A stretch of 64,000 bases of DNA from JAGVSR01 sp963786675. GTDB lineage: Bacteria > Pseudomonadota > Alphaproteobacteria > Rhizobiales > Hyphomicrobiaceae. Below are positions 38,799-48,876 of the stretch, piece by piece (position 1 is the first letter of the stretch; every line of letters begins with the position of its first letter). A model generated the notes under the pieces. The model was not told where the DNA came from. It saw only the letters and a list, made by a program, of their open reading frames with translations, and ran no database searches. The translations under genes and the position numbers were made by a program. Location: assembly GCA_963786675.1 (NCBI GenBank), contig CAWAZY010000003.1, positions 868,001 to 932,000 of the forward strand. The letters run 5' to 3'.

Positions 38799-39618
38799 GG
38801 CGGCGCGCCGTCATGAGTTCGGGCGTGCCGCTCGGCGTGCAGAGCGACCGCCGGCCCCCGGCGCGAATGAAATCGACGATCTCGATGACGATCGGATGAT
38901 CCTTGAATTCCTGCGCCACATCTTCGACGCGCTCCATCAATGTGCCTTCCGCCGCGAACATCAGCCGGTAGGCTCGGCGCAGATCGTGGATCTGGGCGCG
39001 CGAGAAGCCACGCCGCTGCAGGCCGATGATATTGAGACCCGATAGATAGGCGCGGTTACCGAGCGCCATGCCGTACGGAATGAGGTCGTGCTCCAGGCCC
39101 GACATGCCGCCGACGAAGGCGTGCGGCCCCACGCGGGCGAACTGAATGACGGCTGCGCCGCCGCCGATGATGGCGAAGTCGCCCACGGTGCAGTGACCGG
39201 CCAGCATGACATTGTTAGAAAAGATGACGTCGTTGCCGACCCGGCAGTCGTGGCCGACATGACTGTTGGCCAGAAACGCGCAGTGGTCGCCCACCGTCGT
39301 CTCCATGCCGCCGCCTTCAGTGCCGGGGTTCATGGTCACGCCCTCGCGGATCAGGCAGTCGCTGCCGATCGACAACGTGGACGGTTCGCCCTTGAACTTC
39401 AGATCCTGCGGCTGATGGCCGATCGACGCGAAGGGAAAGATGCGCGTGCGGGCGCCGACTGTCGTGCGGCCCTCCACGACGGCATGGCTGATGAGTTCCA
39501 CGCCGTCGCCGAGGCTGACGTGTTCACCAACAACGCAGAAGGGACCGATCTTGACGCCTTCGCCGATCGTCGCTCCGGGCTCGACAACCGCCGTGGCATG
39601 AATCTCAGGTTTAGCCAT
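38788..39618 (-). CDS. lpxA: UDP-N-acetylglucosamine O-acyltransferase
   Basis: First enzyme of lipid A synthesis, a left-handed beta-helix trimer of about 276 residues. Hexapeptide repeats run through the N-terminal two thirds (ATAVVEPGATIGEGVKIGPF, CRVGNDVIFSNNVMLAGHCT). The catalytic histidine lies in ANSHVGHDC. IIGLQRRGFSRAQIHDLRRA is the typical C-terminal helical part. The true start MAKPEIHATAVVEPG is at 39618, overlapping the fabZ stop by 8 bp; this tight packing shows an operon lpxD-fabZ-lpxA-lpxI-lpxB. Confidence 0.97.
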   Translation of the reverse strand: MAKPEIHATAVVEPGATIGEGVKIGPFCVVGEHVSLGDGVELISHAVVEGRTTVGARTRIFPFASIGHQPQDLKFKGEPSTLSIGSDCLIREGVTMNPGTEGGGMETTVGDHCAFLANSHVGHDCRVGNDVIFSNNVMLAGHCTVGDFAIIGGGAAVIQFARVGPHAFVGGMSGLEHDLIPYGMALGNRAYLSGLNIIGLQRRGFSRAQIHDLRRAYRLMFAAEGTLMERVEDVAQEFKDHPIVIEIVDFIRAGGRRSLCTPSGTPELMTARRHEA

Positions 39619-40117
39619 TCGATTTCGTAGCCGCGAATGCGCGAGCTTCTGCTGTGTCCGCAAGCATGGCGCTGATCTCCGCTTCGGCGACAACCGCGCC
39701 GTCCACCCTCGCCTCACCGTAGAAGCGCCACACCCGGCCACGATTTCGAATCTTGCGCACATGATAGTGCAGCACATCGCCGGGCAGAACGGGCTTGCGG
39801 AATTTCGCCCTGTCTATCCCCATGAAGTAGACGAGTTCGGCCTTGTAGTCCTCACCGAGACTGGACACGCAAAGCGCCCCCGCGGTCTGGGCGAGGCCCT
39901 CGATGATCAGCACGCCGGGCATAACCGGATACTGCGGAAAGTGGCCTTGGAAAAACGGCTCGTTGATCGTGACGTTCTTGACGCCAATGCAGCTCTCGTC
40001 CCCGTCCATGTCATACATGCGGTCGAGCAGCAGGAATGGATAGCGGTGCGGCAGGAATTTCATGACCCGCGCGATGTCCGCGGTACCGAGCTTCTTTGCC
40101 TTCGTCGTGTCGTCCAT
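39611..40117 (-). CDS. fabZ: (3R)-hydroxyacyl-ACP dehydratase FabZ
   Basis: Hot-dog-fold dehydratase of about 168 residues in the fatty acid elongation cycle. The catalytic His is in EPFFQGHFPQYPVMPG and the catalytic Glu in LIIEGLAQTAG. MKFLPHRYPFLLLDRM is the typical N-terminal stretch. The ATG at 40117 follows GAGAGAA; a longer reading to 40225 would overlap the end of lpxD without an RBS. It sits between lpxD and lpxA, where it balances acyl supply for lipid A. Confidence 0.96.
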   Translation of the reverse strand: MDDTTKAKKLGTADIARVMKFLPHRYPFLLLDRMYDMDGDESCIGVKNVTINEPFFQGHFPQYPVMPGVLIIEGLAQTAGALCVSSLGEDYKAELVYFMGIDRAKFRKPVLPGDVLHYHVRKIRNRGRVWRFYGEARVDGAVVAEAEISAMLADTAEARAFAATKSNG

Positions 40118-40181
40118 TTCTCTCGTGCTCCCGAGCGGACCCTGCCGCGCTGCCCCTTCCTGACCCGGGGCCCGTGGATCG

Positions 40182-41231
40182 TCAATCACCGTCCGGCTCT
40201 GTTGCATCAGCTTTGCGTGCCGCAAGCCGCGACAGAATGGCCAATTCGCGCGCCCATTGCTTCAAGGGGCGCGCTGGCGTGCCGCCGACCGCCGTCCCAG
40301 CCGGAACATCTTCCTTCGGGTGGGAGGCGCCCGCGACTTGGGCCCCGGTCCCGATCTTGATATGGCCCACCGTGCCCGACTGTCCGCCCATGACGACGAA
40401 ATCGCCAAGTTCGGTGGATCCGGAAATGCCGGTGTGGGCGACGATCACACAATGCCGTCCGATCACGACGTTGTGCCCGATCTGAACCAGATTATCAATT
40501 TTGGTGCCTTCGCCGATGATCGTATCCTTAAGAGCCCCCCGATCGATGGTCGCATTCGCGCCAATCTCGACCAGATCCTGGATGATCACCCGGCCAATCT
40601 GCGGCACTTTCACGTGGCCCTCGTGCCCCATGGCAAACCCGAACCCGTCTTGCCCGATCCGCGATCCCGCATGGATGATGACCCGGTCGCCGATCAGCGC
40701 GTGAACGATCGTCGTCCCCGGTCCGATGTAGCAATTGCGGCCGATCGCGACGCGATAGCCAATCACGGCCCCCGCCGCGATCCGCGTTCCGGCGCCGATC
40801 ATGACCTCCGGACCGATGATCGCTCCGGGCTCGACAACGACCCCGCCTTCCAGCCGTGCTGTCGGGTCAATGGCTAGGCCACTCGTGCCTGTCGCCGCCT
40901 TCGGGGCCATCGCATCGGGATAGAACTTCTGCAGCGCCAGCGCGAACGCCCGGTAGGGCTTGGCCGTTTGGAGCGCCAGGGTGCCTGCGGGCACGCGATC
41001 GGCAAAGGCCGGCTGCACCAGAACGAAGCCGGCGCGGGTCCCCTCGAGCTGAGGCAGATACTTGCGGTTATCGAGGAACGAAATGTCGTCCGGACCCGCA
41101 TCCGCCAGGGTGCGGACATCTTGGATGGGCGAGCTGGCGGCTGCGCCATCGCTCAGGTCCGCGCCGACCGATCTTGCGACGTCGGCGGCGGCAAATGGCC
41201 CAGCGTTGTTAAAAAAACCGGGATGCAACAT
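40182..41231 (-). CDS. lpxD: UDP-3-O-(3-hydroxyacyl)glucosamine N-acyltransferase
   Basis: Third lipid A enzyme, about 349 residues. An N-terminal uridine-binding domain (DISFLDNRKYLPQLEGTRA, FVLVQPAFADRVPAG) precedes a left-handed beta-helix of hexapeptide repeats (IGPEVMIGAGTRIAAGAVIG). Conserved: IIHAGSRIGQDGFGFA, QDLVEIGANATIDRGA and IGHNVVIGRHCVIVAHTGIS, with the catalytic His. The ATG at 41231 (MLHPGFFNN) is preferred to an upstream in-frame extension. It begins the lpx operon, 135 bp after bamA. Confidence 0.96.
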   Translation of the reverse strand: MLHPGFFNNAGPFAAADVARSVGADLSDGAAASSPIQDVRTLADAGPDDISFLDNRKYLPQLEGTRAGFVLVQPAFADRVPAGTLALQTAKPYRAFALALQKFYPDAMAPKAATGTSGLAIDPTARLEGGVVVEPGAIIGPEVMIGAGTRIAAGAVIGYRVAIGRNCYIGPGTTIVHALIGDRVIIHAGSRIGQDGFGFAMGHEGHVKVPQIGRVIIQDLVEIGANATIDRGALKDTIIGEGTKIDNLVQIGHNVVIGRHCVIVAHTGISGSTELGDFVVMGGQSGTVGHIKIGTGAQVAGASHPKEDVPAGTAVGGTPARPLKQWARELAILSRLAARKADATEPDGD

Positions 41232-41296
41232 GAACGGTGCCAGCCTTTCCTGTCGGCACGTGCGCCAAGAGTAAGGACCATAGACGCCCACCGAGG

Positions 41297-41324
41297 GGCG
41301 CCGCCAATAGACAACGGCGGCGCC
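41297..41324 (-). other. GC hairpin between bamA and lpxD
   Basis: A perfect 9-bp stem (GGCGCCGCC / GGCGGCGCC) with a 10-nt loop lies 43 bp after the bamA stop. No T-tract follows on the minus strand, so it may be an attenuator, an mRNA-stabilising structure or a weak terminator. Confidence 0.45.
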
Positions 41325-41366
41325 AGAAACCAGCGCCGCCGCGTTACCTGTTCAAAACCGCTAGCC

Positions 41367-43776
41367 TCAGAACTTGGTCGAGGCACCGAAGCGGATCTTC
41401 TGATCCTTGTCGTAGGACTGGCTTTCGATCGGCTCGGCGTAATCGACACGCAGCGGACCAACCGGCGAGTTCCACAGGATGGATGCGCCGACTGCTGCGC
41501 GGATCGCACTGTCGTCGGCGAGGTTGATGCTCCCGGCGGCGTCAAGCGCTTCCACGTCGTCGGTCGAGCCGAACAGCGAACCGGCATCGGCAAAGACAGC
41601 GCCGCTGATGCCCAGTTCGTCCGGAATGAACGGGATCGGGAAGCGCACTTCCGCCGTGGCCGCCCAGAAGGTCGTGCCACCCAAGGCGTCGCGGGTTCCC
41701 AAGTCGCGCGGACCGATGCCAGCACGCTCGAAGCCGCGAACCGTTTCGCCACCCTTGAAGTAGAGGTCGAGCAGGCGCACGTCGTCGTCGCCCCAGCCCT
41801 CGATATGACCGCCGATGACGCGACCGACGAAGGTGATCTTGTCGGTGATCGGGTAATAGGCGCGGCCTTCACCCTGAACGCGGACGTACTCGCACGTCGC
41901 CGCCGAGACCGGCGAAGTCGGTGGCGAGCTGCAGGTAGTAACCGCTGGTCGGGTTGCGCGGATGATTGCGCTTGTCGTAGGTCAGCGTCGTGCCGAGCGC
42001 CGACGTCCAGTAGCGCCGAGTCTGCCGCTGCAATTCGCTCGTTCGCGGCCTGCAGTGTCGTGTCACCGCACGCCTGCTTGACGGCGCAGCGACGCATTGA
42101 TTGCCCACGTCGTAGATCTCGTCACGCGTCAGCGTATAGCCCGTCTGCATCCAGAGGTTTTCGGACAGCGGGAAACCGAGACGCACCGTGCCGCCGGAAC
42201 TGCGGCTCGAGAAACCGGAGTCGTCCGACTGGTCGATTTCCTTGTGGAACAGATCGAAGCCAGCCGACAAGTTGCGGTCGAGGAAGCGCGGCTCGGTGAA
42301 CGACAGGTCGATCTGCATCCGCTCGACCGAACCGGCGAGGCTCAGGCGCAGGAACTGGCCGTTGCCCATGAGGTTGCGCTCGGTGATGCTGACATCGCCG
42401 ATGACGCCTTCGTTGGTCGAATAACCGGCGCCGAACGAGAGTTCGCCCGTCGACTGTTCTTGAACTTCGACGTCGAGGACGACGCGGTCCTGGGCTGAGC
42501 CCGGACGGCGCTTCACGTCCACGCCCTTGAAGATGCCGAGCCCCTGCAGGCGCTTCTTGGCGCGATCGACCAGCAGCGGGTTGAAGGCATCGCCTTCCGC
42601 CAGGCGGAATTCGCGGCGGATCACGTAATCCTTCGTGCGTTCGTTGCCGACGACGTTGATGCGCTCGATGTAGACACGCGGGCCTTCATCGATGACGTAG
42701 GTGACGGCAATGGTGCGCGATGCCGGATCGGGAACAGCGCGCGGACGGACGCGCGCAAACGGGAAGCCCTGCTCGGCGGTCGCGAGCGTCAAACGCTCGG
42801 TCGACTTGTCGACATCCGACGCGTTGTAGGTGTCACCCTGATAGGTGAGGATCTCGCCGTTCAGCTGGGACGGGTCGACGCCTTCAAGCCCGTTCTCGAT
42901 GGTGACGGCACCAAAGGTGTAAGGCTCGCCTTCTTCGACCGCGAACGTGATGACGAAGCCCGAACCATCGCGATCGAGTTCGGCGTTCGCGTTGACGATC
43001 CGCGCATCGGCATAGCCGTTCTTCAGATAGTACTGACGCAGCAGCTCGCGATCGAGATTCATGCGGTCCGGATCGTAGATGCTGGTGCCCTTGAGGAAGT
43101 CGAACCAGCCGGCCTGCGTCGTCGAAATGATGTCGCGCAGCTGCTGATCGGTGAACGCGCGGTTGCCGACGAAATTGATGCCCTTGACCTTGGTCGCGCC
43201 GCCTTCGACGATTTCGAAGACGACGTTCACGCGGTTCTGCTCGAGCTCGATGATCTTCGGCTCGACGGACGCGGCGAAGCGGCCCTGGCGGCTGTAGACG
43301 TCGAGAATGCGCTGCACGTCGGCCTGTGCGCGGGCACGGGTGAAGACGGAGCGCGGCTTGAGCTGGACTTCGGCGCGGAGTGTGTCGGTGTCGACCTCGC
43401 TATTGCCCTCGAAGGCAACCTGGTTGACGACCGGATTTTCAAGGACGGTCACGAGGACCGTGGAGCCCTGCTGATCGATGCTGACGTCCGCGAACAGGCC
43501 GGTCGAGAACAGCGCCTTCAGCGACCCGTCGACCTTCGCGGGGTCGTAGGAATCGCCGGTAGAAAACTGCAGGTACGAGCGAATGGTATCGGCTTCGACT
43601 CGCCGGTTGCCGTCCACGTCAATGTTGCGGATCACACCCTGGGCAAAAGCCGGGGTAGCAAAACCCGAAACCGTGACGGAGGCAGACAGTGCACCCACGA
43701 CCAACGCCGCAGCGACCAGGGCAGAGCCCAGGCGCGACGTGATCCGGGAACACCAATAACGCGGATCAGCCCTCAT
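41367..43776 (-). CDS. bamA: Outer membrane protein assembly factor BamA (frameshifted)
   Basis: Core subunit of the BAM complex that folds beta-barrel proteins into the outer membrane; about 800 residues. The N-terminal signal peptide (ALVAAALVVGALSASVTVSG, AFAQ) is followed by VIRNIDVDGNRRVEADTIRS and five POTRA domains (VVNQVAFEGNSEVDTDTLRA, KVKGINFVGNRAFTDQQLRD, IERINVVGNERTKDYVIRRE), then the 16-strand barrel. The barrel reads out of frame at about 42030-42085 (a likely pair of compensating indels) and changes frame near 41893; it ends RFGASTKF. An RBS GGGGGAAC precedes the ATG. Since BamA is essential, the breaks are almost certainly sequence errors. Confidence 0.93.
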
Positions 43777-44022
43777 GCTCTTGCCGTTCCCCCTGATCCC
43801 GCATCTGCCGCCGGCTGCGACTGGATACGTTCATTTCAGATGCGTACTCGAATGCGTACTCAAGTCCTGCCGACGAGGCTTACCGACAAGCCGACAGCCA
43901 GATGGCCCACCCCGTCGTATTGGGCCAACAAGACCCAACGCGACGCACACCACCCGGCACGTTGCTTTTAACGATTCAGTTACCCCTCGGGAAGTGGCAA
44001 GAATACGTCACCGGACCCGAAT

Positions 44023-45174
44023 CTAACCGGCACCCAGAACCCACCGTTTGAGGATATGTAAGTCATTGATCGTGGCGAAAACCATGAGCCCAAGCACGAG
44101 CGCCATTCCGATGCGGAATCCGATCTCCTGCACCCGTTCCGTCAAGGGTTTCCCGCGCACCGCTTCTATGGCGTAGAACATGAGATGGCCGCCATCCAGC
44201 AGCGGGATGGGGAAGAGATTGATAAGCCCCACGCTGACCGAGATGAACGCCGCCAACTGAATGACGTATTCCAACCCCTGATGGGCCACGCGCCCAGCAA
44301 TATCCGCGATGCGAATCGGGCCGCCGAGTTGATCGCCGCTCTGCCGGCCACCAAACACGTCGCCGAGGTAACCCAACGTGCTTGTTACGATAAACCAGGT
44401 CCGGTCGACCGCCAGGCCGGTGGCCTCGATGACCCCCGGCTGATGGACCTTGATGGTCTCCTTGCTCGCCGAACGCTTGACGCCGATGATCACCGTGGAC
44501 GCCTTGTCGCCCTTGTCGTCAATCTGGACGCGAACTTCGGGCGTCACGACAAGCTCAACGGGCGTTCCGTTGCGATCGACCTTGAACTTTAGCGGATTGC
44601 CGACGTTGGTCCCGACCGCGCGCTGGATCTGCTCAAACGACGAGACCGGCTTACCGTCGATTTCCGTGACGAGGTCGCCAACCTGGAGTCCGGCCTTGGC
44701 CGCCGGACCGTCCGGAATGAGTTCGTCGACTCGCGCTTCGGTGGAGTAGACGCCGACCCACCAGAACCAGGCGGTGAAGATGACAATGGCGAGGATGAAA
44801 TTGGCCACCGGCCCCGCCACGACGACGGCGGCCCGCTTCCACACGGGTTTGGCGTGGAACGACCCCTCCCGCTCCGCCGCACTCATCTGATCGATGGCGT
44901 CTTTCGACGGCACGCTGGCGGCGTTCTCGTCGTCCATGAATTTGACGTAGCCGCCAAGTGGAATCCAGCAGAGTTTCCAGCGGGTTCCATACTTGTCGTC
45001 GAACCCGAAGATCTCCTTGCCAAAGCCGATGGAGAACGCCTTGACGTTCACCCCGCACCAGCGCGCGACCATGAAATGTCCGAGTTCGTGGAAAAACACC
45101 ACGACGGTCAATACGAACAGGAACGCGAACGCATAGAGCAAGGGTCCCGAGAGCGTTCCCAGAAGGCCGTCCAT
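44023..45174 (-). CDS. rseP: Site-2 intramembrane zinc metalloprotease RseP
   Basis: Inner membrane protease of about 383 residues that cleaves anti-sigma factors and signal peptide remnants within the membrane. The zinc site is FFHELGHFMVARW (HExxH) and LLDGGHLMFYAIEA (third ligand Asp), with RWKLCWIPLGGYVKFMDD and a PDZ domain (GPAAKAGLQVGDLVTEIDG) between. Two ATGs lie close together at 45180 and 45174; GGAGG directly abuts the first and sits 6 bases before the second, so I choose 45174. It lies between dxr and bamA, as in most Alphaproteobacteria. Confidence 0.95.
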   Translation of the reverse strand: MDGLLGTLSGPLLYAFAFLFVLTVVVFFHELGHFMVARWCGVNVKAFSIGFGKEIFGFDDKYGTRWKLCWIPLGGYVKFMDDENAASVPSKDAIDQMSAAEREGSFHAKPVWKRAAVVVAGPVANFILAIVIFTAWFWWVGVYSTEARVDELIPDGPAAKAGLQVGDLVTEIDGKPVSSFEQIQRAVGTNVGNPLKFKVDRNGTPVELVVTPEVRVQIDDKGDKASTVIIGVKRSASKETIKVHQPGVIEATGLAVDRTWFIVTSTLGYLGDVFGGRQSGDQLGGPIRIADIAGRVAHQGLEYVIQLAAFISVSVGLINLFPIPLLDGGHLMFYAIEAVRGKPLTERVQEIGFRIGMALVLGLMVFATINDLHILKRWVLGAG

Positions 45175-45232
45175 CGCCATCCTCCAAAATGGGCACACCT
45201 TGCGACAACCGCAGGGCGAAATTCCCGAATTC

Positions 45233-46480
45233 CTAGATCATGCGCACTAACGGCGCGTTCAATACGGACGCGGCCATGCGCCGGCCTTCTGCGTCCGCCG
45301 CCAGGATATCGTCCAGGCTGTCCGGTACCGTCAGGATACCGCACTGTTCTGCCTGTTCCAGCGTCGCGACGACCACCCGCGGGATATCGAGGAATCCCAG
45401 CTTGCGGTCAAGAAATGCTTGCACGGCCACTTCGTTGGCGGCGTTGAGGATCGCCGGCGCCGTGCCTCCCCGGCGAAGCGCGTCCTTGGCGATGCCGGGG
45501 CCGGGAAAACGGGCCGCATCGATGGCTTCGAACGTCAGTGTGCCGAGCGCCACCAGATCGAGCTGGGCCGTGGGCGTTGCGACGCGGTCCGGCCATGACA
45601 GCGCCAGGGAGATGGGCGTGCGCATGTCGGGAGGACCCAGCTGCGCAATCACCGACCCATCGATGTAATGCACCAGGCAGTGCACGACGGATTGGGGATG
45701 CACCACCGCGTCCAGCTGATCCGGGCCGACGGGGAACAGATGATAGGCTTCTATCAGTTCGAGCCCCTTGTTCATCATCGTGGCGCTGTCGATGGTGATT
45801 TTAGCGCCCATCGACCAATTGGGATGCTTCAAGGCCTCTTCGGGCTTGGCCGCCGCCAGCCGCTCAATCGGCCAGGTCCGGAACGGACCGCCTGACGCGG
45901 TGAGCACGATCCGGTCCACCGCGCCGCGCGATGCACCTGACAGCGCCTGCAGCGCTGCGGAATGTTCGCTGTCGACGGGGAGAAGCTCGGCGCCCGAGGC
46001 CTTGATCTCCGCCAGAAAGACGGCGCCGGCCGAAACTAGGCATTCCTTATTCGCAAGCGCCACGCGGCAACCCTGGCGCGCGGCAGCAAACGTTGGCTTC
46101 AATCCCGCCGCACCGACAATTGCCGCCATCACGCAATCGGCGGGACGTGTCGCGGCCTCGATGAGTGCTGCTTCTCCGGCGGCCGCGGCGATGCCCGTCC
46201 CCGCCAGGCACTCCGCCAGCGCGCCGTAAAGGCTCTCATCTCCGATCACCGCGATCTGCGCCCGGTGGCGGATCGCCAGTTCAGCGAGCTTCTCGGGTTT
46301 GGACTGTGCGGTCAGCGCAATAACGTCAAAGCGCTCCGGTGCGCGCCCGACCAGATCCAACGTACTTTCCCCGATGGACCCCGTGGCACCCAGTACCGTC
46401 AGCCTCTGGCGCGGGCTGCTGCTGCGATCGCTGGACTCGGCAAGACGGATCGCGGCGGGGCGAACGAACGGATCCGTCAT
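45233..46480 (-). CDS. dxr: 1-deoxy-D-xylulose 5-phosphate reductoisomerase
   Basis: MEP-pathway enzyme of about 415 residues converting DXP to MEP with NADPH, the committed step to isopentenyl diphosphate. NADPH motif LTVLGATGSIGESTLDLV; CRVALANKECLVSAG; the metal and substrate site PVDSEHSAALQAL; and the flexible loop HPNWSMGAKITIDSATMMN are all present. HPQSVVHCLVHYIDGSVIAQ and NAANEVAVQAFLD complete the family. ATG at 46480, 4 bp after the cdsA stop. It provides the isoprenoid precursor for UppS, encoded two genes upstream. Confidence 0.96.
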   Translation of the reverse strand: MTDPFVRPAAIRLAESSDRSSSPRQRLTVLGATGSIGESTLDLVGRAPERFDVIALTAQSKPEKLAELAIRHRAQIAVIGDESLYGALAECLAGTGIAAAAGEAALIEAATRPADCVMAAIVGAAGLKPTFAAARQGCRVALANKECLVSAGAVFLAEIKASGAELLPVDSEHSAALQALSGASRGAVDRIVLTASGGPFRTWPIERLAAAKPEEALKHPNWSMGAKITIDSATMMNKGLELIEAYHLFPVGPDQLDAVVHPQSVVHCLVHYIDGSVIAQLGPPDMRTPISLALSWPDRVATPTAQLDLVALGTLTFEAIDAARFPGPGIAKDALRRGGTAPAILNAANEVAVQAFLDRKLGFLDIPRVVVATLEQAEQCGILTVPDSLDDILAADAEGRRMAASVLNAPLVRMI

Positions 46481-46484
46481 GCGC

Positions 46485-47345
46485 TCAGCCCCCAAAGAAC
46501 AGGGCGCGCGCCGGCGAATACGGATTAACAGCGAGCGCCATTAAGCCCGCCGCAACGGCCGCGAAAATGAGCCCGTCGATCCGATCCATCACGCCGCCAT
46601 GTCCGGGAATGAGGGCACTGGCGTCCTTGGCGCCAAAGTGACGTTTCAAACCGGATTCGAACAGATCGCCCGCTTGCGCGATGCATCCCAGGAGCGCGCC
46701 GACGAAGCCCAGGAAGACCGGATCCGCACCCACTTGCGATGCAAACGCCGCACCCACAATGCCGGCGGCCGTGACGCCGCCAATGAGACCGGCCCAGGTC
46801 TTGTTGGGGGAGATTTCGGGGGCGAGTTTGGGACCACCGATCAGCCGGCCAGCGAAGAACGCAACGATGTCGGTGGCCACCACCGCCAGCAAGAGCAGCA
46901 GCACCGCTTCCATGCCGTAGGGGAGATCGTCACGCAGCCACAGGATCGAGACAGCGGGCAGGCCCGTGTAGATGACGCCCAATGCCGATAACGCCGCGCG
47001 CGCGCCGAACGACAGCAGTCCGACAAGAATGGCGCCCGCGATCACCACCGCGATACCGAGAGCGGCCAGTCCCAGACCGCCAAGACCCGCGGCCAAGACG
47101 GCGGAGATGGCATGCACGAAGAACGCCGCGTCAAAGGCCGCTCCGCGCACGAGGCGCGACCATTCCCAACTGACCAGAACTGCCGCGATCCCAACCAGAA
47201 GAGCGAACGGCAGTGTGCCGATGTAAAGCAGGCCCACGGCGACAACGGCCAGCGCAGCGCCGGATGCCAAACGGGAGAGCACGTCGCGCGCCAATCCTGG
47301 ACGCTTCGTTCCGCCCGCGTCCGTTTCGCTGTCGGGCTCGCCCAT
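46485..47345 (-). CDS. cdsA: Phosphatidate cytidylyltransferase CdsA
   Basis: Integral membrane enzyme of about 286 residues that makes CDP-diacylglycerol, the precursor of all phospholipids. About seven hydrophobic helices; the family signature is near the C-terminus: DLFESGLKRHFGAKD followed by PGHGGVMDRIDGL. NKTWAGLIGG and ATDIVAFFAGR are conserved. The ATG at 47345 has GAGG 6 bases upstream; a GTG at 47357, overlapping the uppS stop as GTGA, is an alternative start. Confidence 0.94.
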   Translation of the reverse strand: MGEPDSETDAGGTKRPGLARDVLSRLASGAALAVVAVGLLYIGTLPFALLVGIAAVLVSWEWSRLVRGAAFDAAFFVHAISAVLAAGLGGLGLAALGIAVVIAGAILVGLLSFGARAALSALGVIYTGLPAVSILWLRDDLPYGMEAVLLLLLAVVATDIVAFFAGRLIGGPKLAPEISPNKTWAGLIGGVTAAGIVGAAFASQVGADPVFLGFVGALLGCIAQAGDLFESGLKRHFGAKDASALIPGHGGVMDRIDGLIFAAVAAGLMALAVNPYSPARALFFGG

Positions 47346-47353
47346 CAACGGCC

Positions 47354-48097
47354 TCACGCGGTCGAACGTTTCGAGAGCCCGCCGAACCGGCGATCCCGCG
47401 CGCGAAACGTCTTGATCGCTTCATCCAGCAGTTCGTGACCGAATTCCGGCCAGTAGACGTCCATGAATACGAACTCTGTATAGGCGGTCTGCCAGAGCAG
47501 GAAGTTGGACAGCCGCATTTCACCGCTGGTGCGGATGAGAAGATCGGGATCGGGAATGCCCGCCGTATCGAGAGCGCCGGCCAGCCGCTCCTGAGTGATA
47601 TCGCTGGCCGCGATCACGCCCTCCGCAACCTCGGCGGCCAGACGCTGCGCGGCCCGGGCGATTTCAGCCCGCGATCCGTAATTGAAGGCGATGACGAGCG
47701 TGAGGCCGGTGTTGTCGCGGGTCAGATCCTTGGCTTCGTCAATCAGCGCCATGAGTTCCGGGTCGACCCGATCGCGGGCGCCAATGGTCAGGATTCGCAC
47801 GTTGTTCTGATGCAGTTCGGCCAGATCACTTTTGATGAACCGGCGCATCAGCCCCATCAGATCGTCGATTTCCGTCGGCGGTCGCGACCAGTTTTCCGAC
47901 GAGAAGCTGAAGATGGTGAGATAACCCAGGCCCATTTCGCGGGCCGCCTTGACGGTGCGGCGGACCGCTTCAACACCCTGGCGGTGTCCCCACGTTCGAG
48001 GCAAGCCACGCTCGGCGGCCCAGCGGCCATTGCCGTCCATGATAATCGCCACGTGATGCGGCGGGGCCTCGGCAATCTGGCTCGTATGCGGTCTCAT
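47354..48097 (-). CDS. uppS: Undecaprenyl diphosphate synthase (cis-prenyltransferase)
   Basis: Enzyme of about 247 residues that elongates farnesyl diphosphate to the C55 carrier lipid for peptidoglycan and LPS O-units. Motifs: VAIIMDGNGRWAAERGLPRT with the catalytic Asp, GHRQGVEAVRRTV, FSFSSENWSRP, FNYGSRAEI and IRTSGEMRLSNFLLWQ. The ATG at 48097 is chosen; a GTG at 48109 is also in frame. It is 104 bp downstream of frr and overlaps the GTG start option of cdsA. Confidence 0.95.
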   Translation of the reverse strand: MRPHTSQIAEAPPHHVAIIMDGNGRWAAERGLPRTWGHRQGVEAVRRTVKAAREMGLGYLTIFSFSSENWSRPPTEIDDLMGLMRRFIKSDLAELHQNNVRILTIGARDRVDPELMALIDEAKDLTRDNTGLTLVIAFNYGSRAEIARAAQRLAAEVAEGVIAASDITQERLAGALDTAGIPDPDLLIRTSGEMRLSNFLLWQTAYTEFVFMDVYWPEFGHELLDEAIKTFRARDRRFGGLSKRSTA

Positions 48098-48201
48098 TCT
48101 CTGGGCCACGCTTGCTCTGGCGCTACGGGGAGCGCCCTGCCTCGACGCTGGGATGGTGGATTGAGGGCCTCAAGAACACGCGCGCACGACAGGCCCACCG
48201 C

Positions 48202-48768
48202 TTACACTTTCTGGATCTCGGTCTCCTTCGTCGACAAGGTCTGATCGATTTCCTTGATCAGCTTGTCGGTCAGTTCCTGCACCTTGGTGGCGTTCTTCTT
48301 GTGGTCATCCTCGCTCATCTTGCCATCCTTCTCGAGCTTTTTGAGAAGGTCGAGGCCGTCGCGGCGCACGTTGCGTACGGCGATGCGATGGCTCTCCGCG
48401 TATTTGTGCGCCTGCTTGACGAGCTCGGCGCGGCGTTCGGCGGTGGGCGCAGGCAGAGGCAGTCGGATCAGCTGTCCATCGACCACGGGGTTGACGCCCA
48501 AGTTGGCTTCCCGCAACGCCTTGTCGACGGACGTCACATTACCGCGGTCCCAGACCTGCACGGCAATCATGCGCGGCTCAGGCGTGGTCACCGTCGCCAC
48601 CTGATTGATCGGCATCCGCGAGCCGTAGACCTGGACTTGGACGGTGTCGAGGAGATGCGCGCTCGCCCGGCCCGTCCGCAGGCCTTGCAGTTCACGCTTG
48701 AAGGCGTCGAGCGAAGCCCGCATGCGGGTCTCGAGTTCGTTGATATCGTAGCTGGTCAGTGCAGACAT
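48202..48768 (-). CDS. frr: Ribosome recycling factor
   Basis: 188-residue tRNA-mimic that, with EF-G, splits post-termination ribosomes. Conserved segments: FKRELQGLRTGRASAHLLD, YGSRMPINQVATVTTPEPRM, LGVNPVVDGQLIRLPLPAPT and NVRRDGLDLLKKLEKDGKMS. Full length. It follows pyrH on the minus strand as in most bacteria. Confidence 0.97.
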   Translation of the reverse strand: MSALTSYDINELETRMRASLDAFKRELQGLRTGRASAHLLDTVQVQVYGSRMPINQVATVTTPEPRMIAVQVWDRGNVTSVDKALREANLGVNPVVDGQLIRLPLPAPTAERRAELVKQAHKYAESHRIAVRNVRRDGLDLLKKLEKDGKMSEDDHKKNATKVQELTDKLIKEIDQTLSTKETEIQKV

Positions 48769-48876
48769 GGTGTTTCCTGTTTACGCCGTACGTTCTTCAC
48801 GCGTTCGGCCTCACGGGCGGTAGGTTCCGCCAGCCGGCACTAGCGCCGAACCTGGCGATCGGGGCGGTGCTAAAGG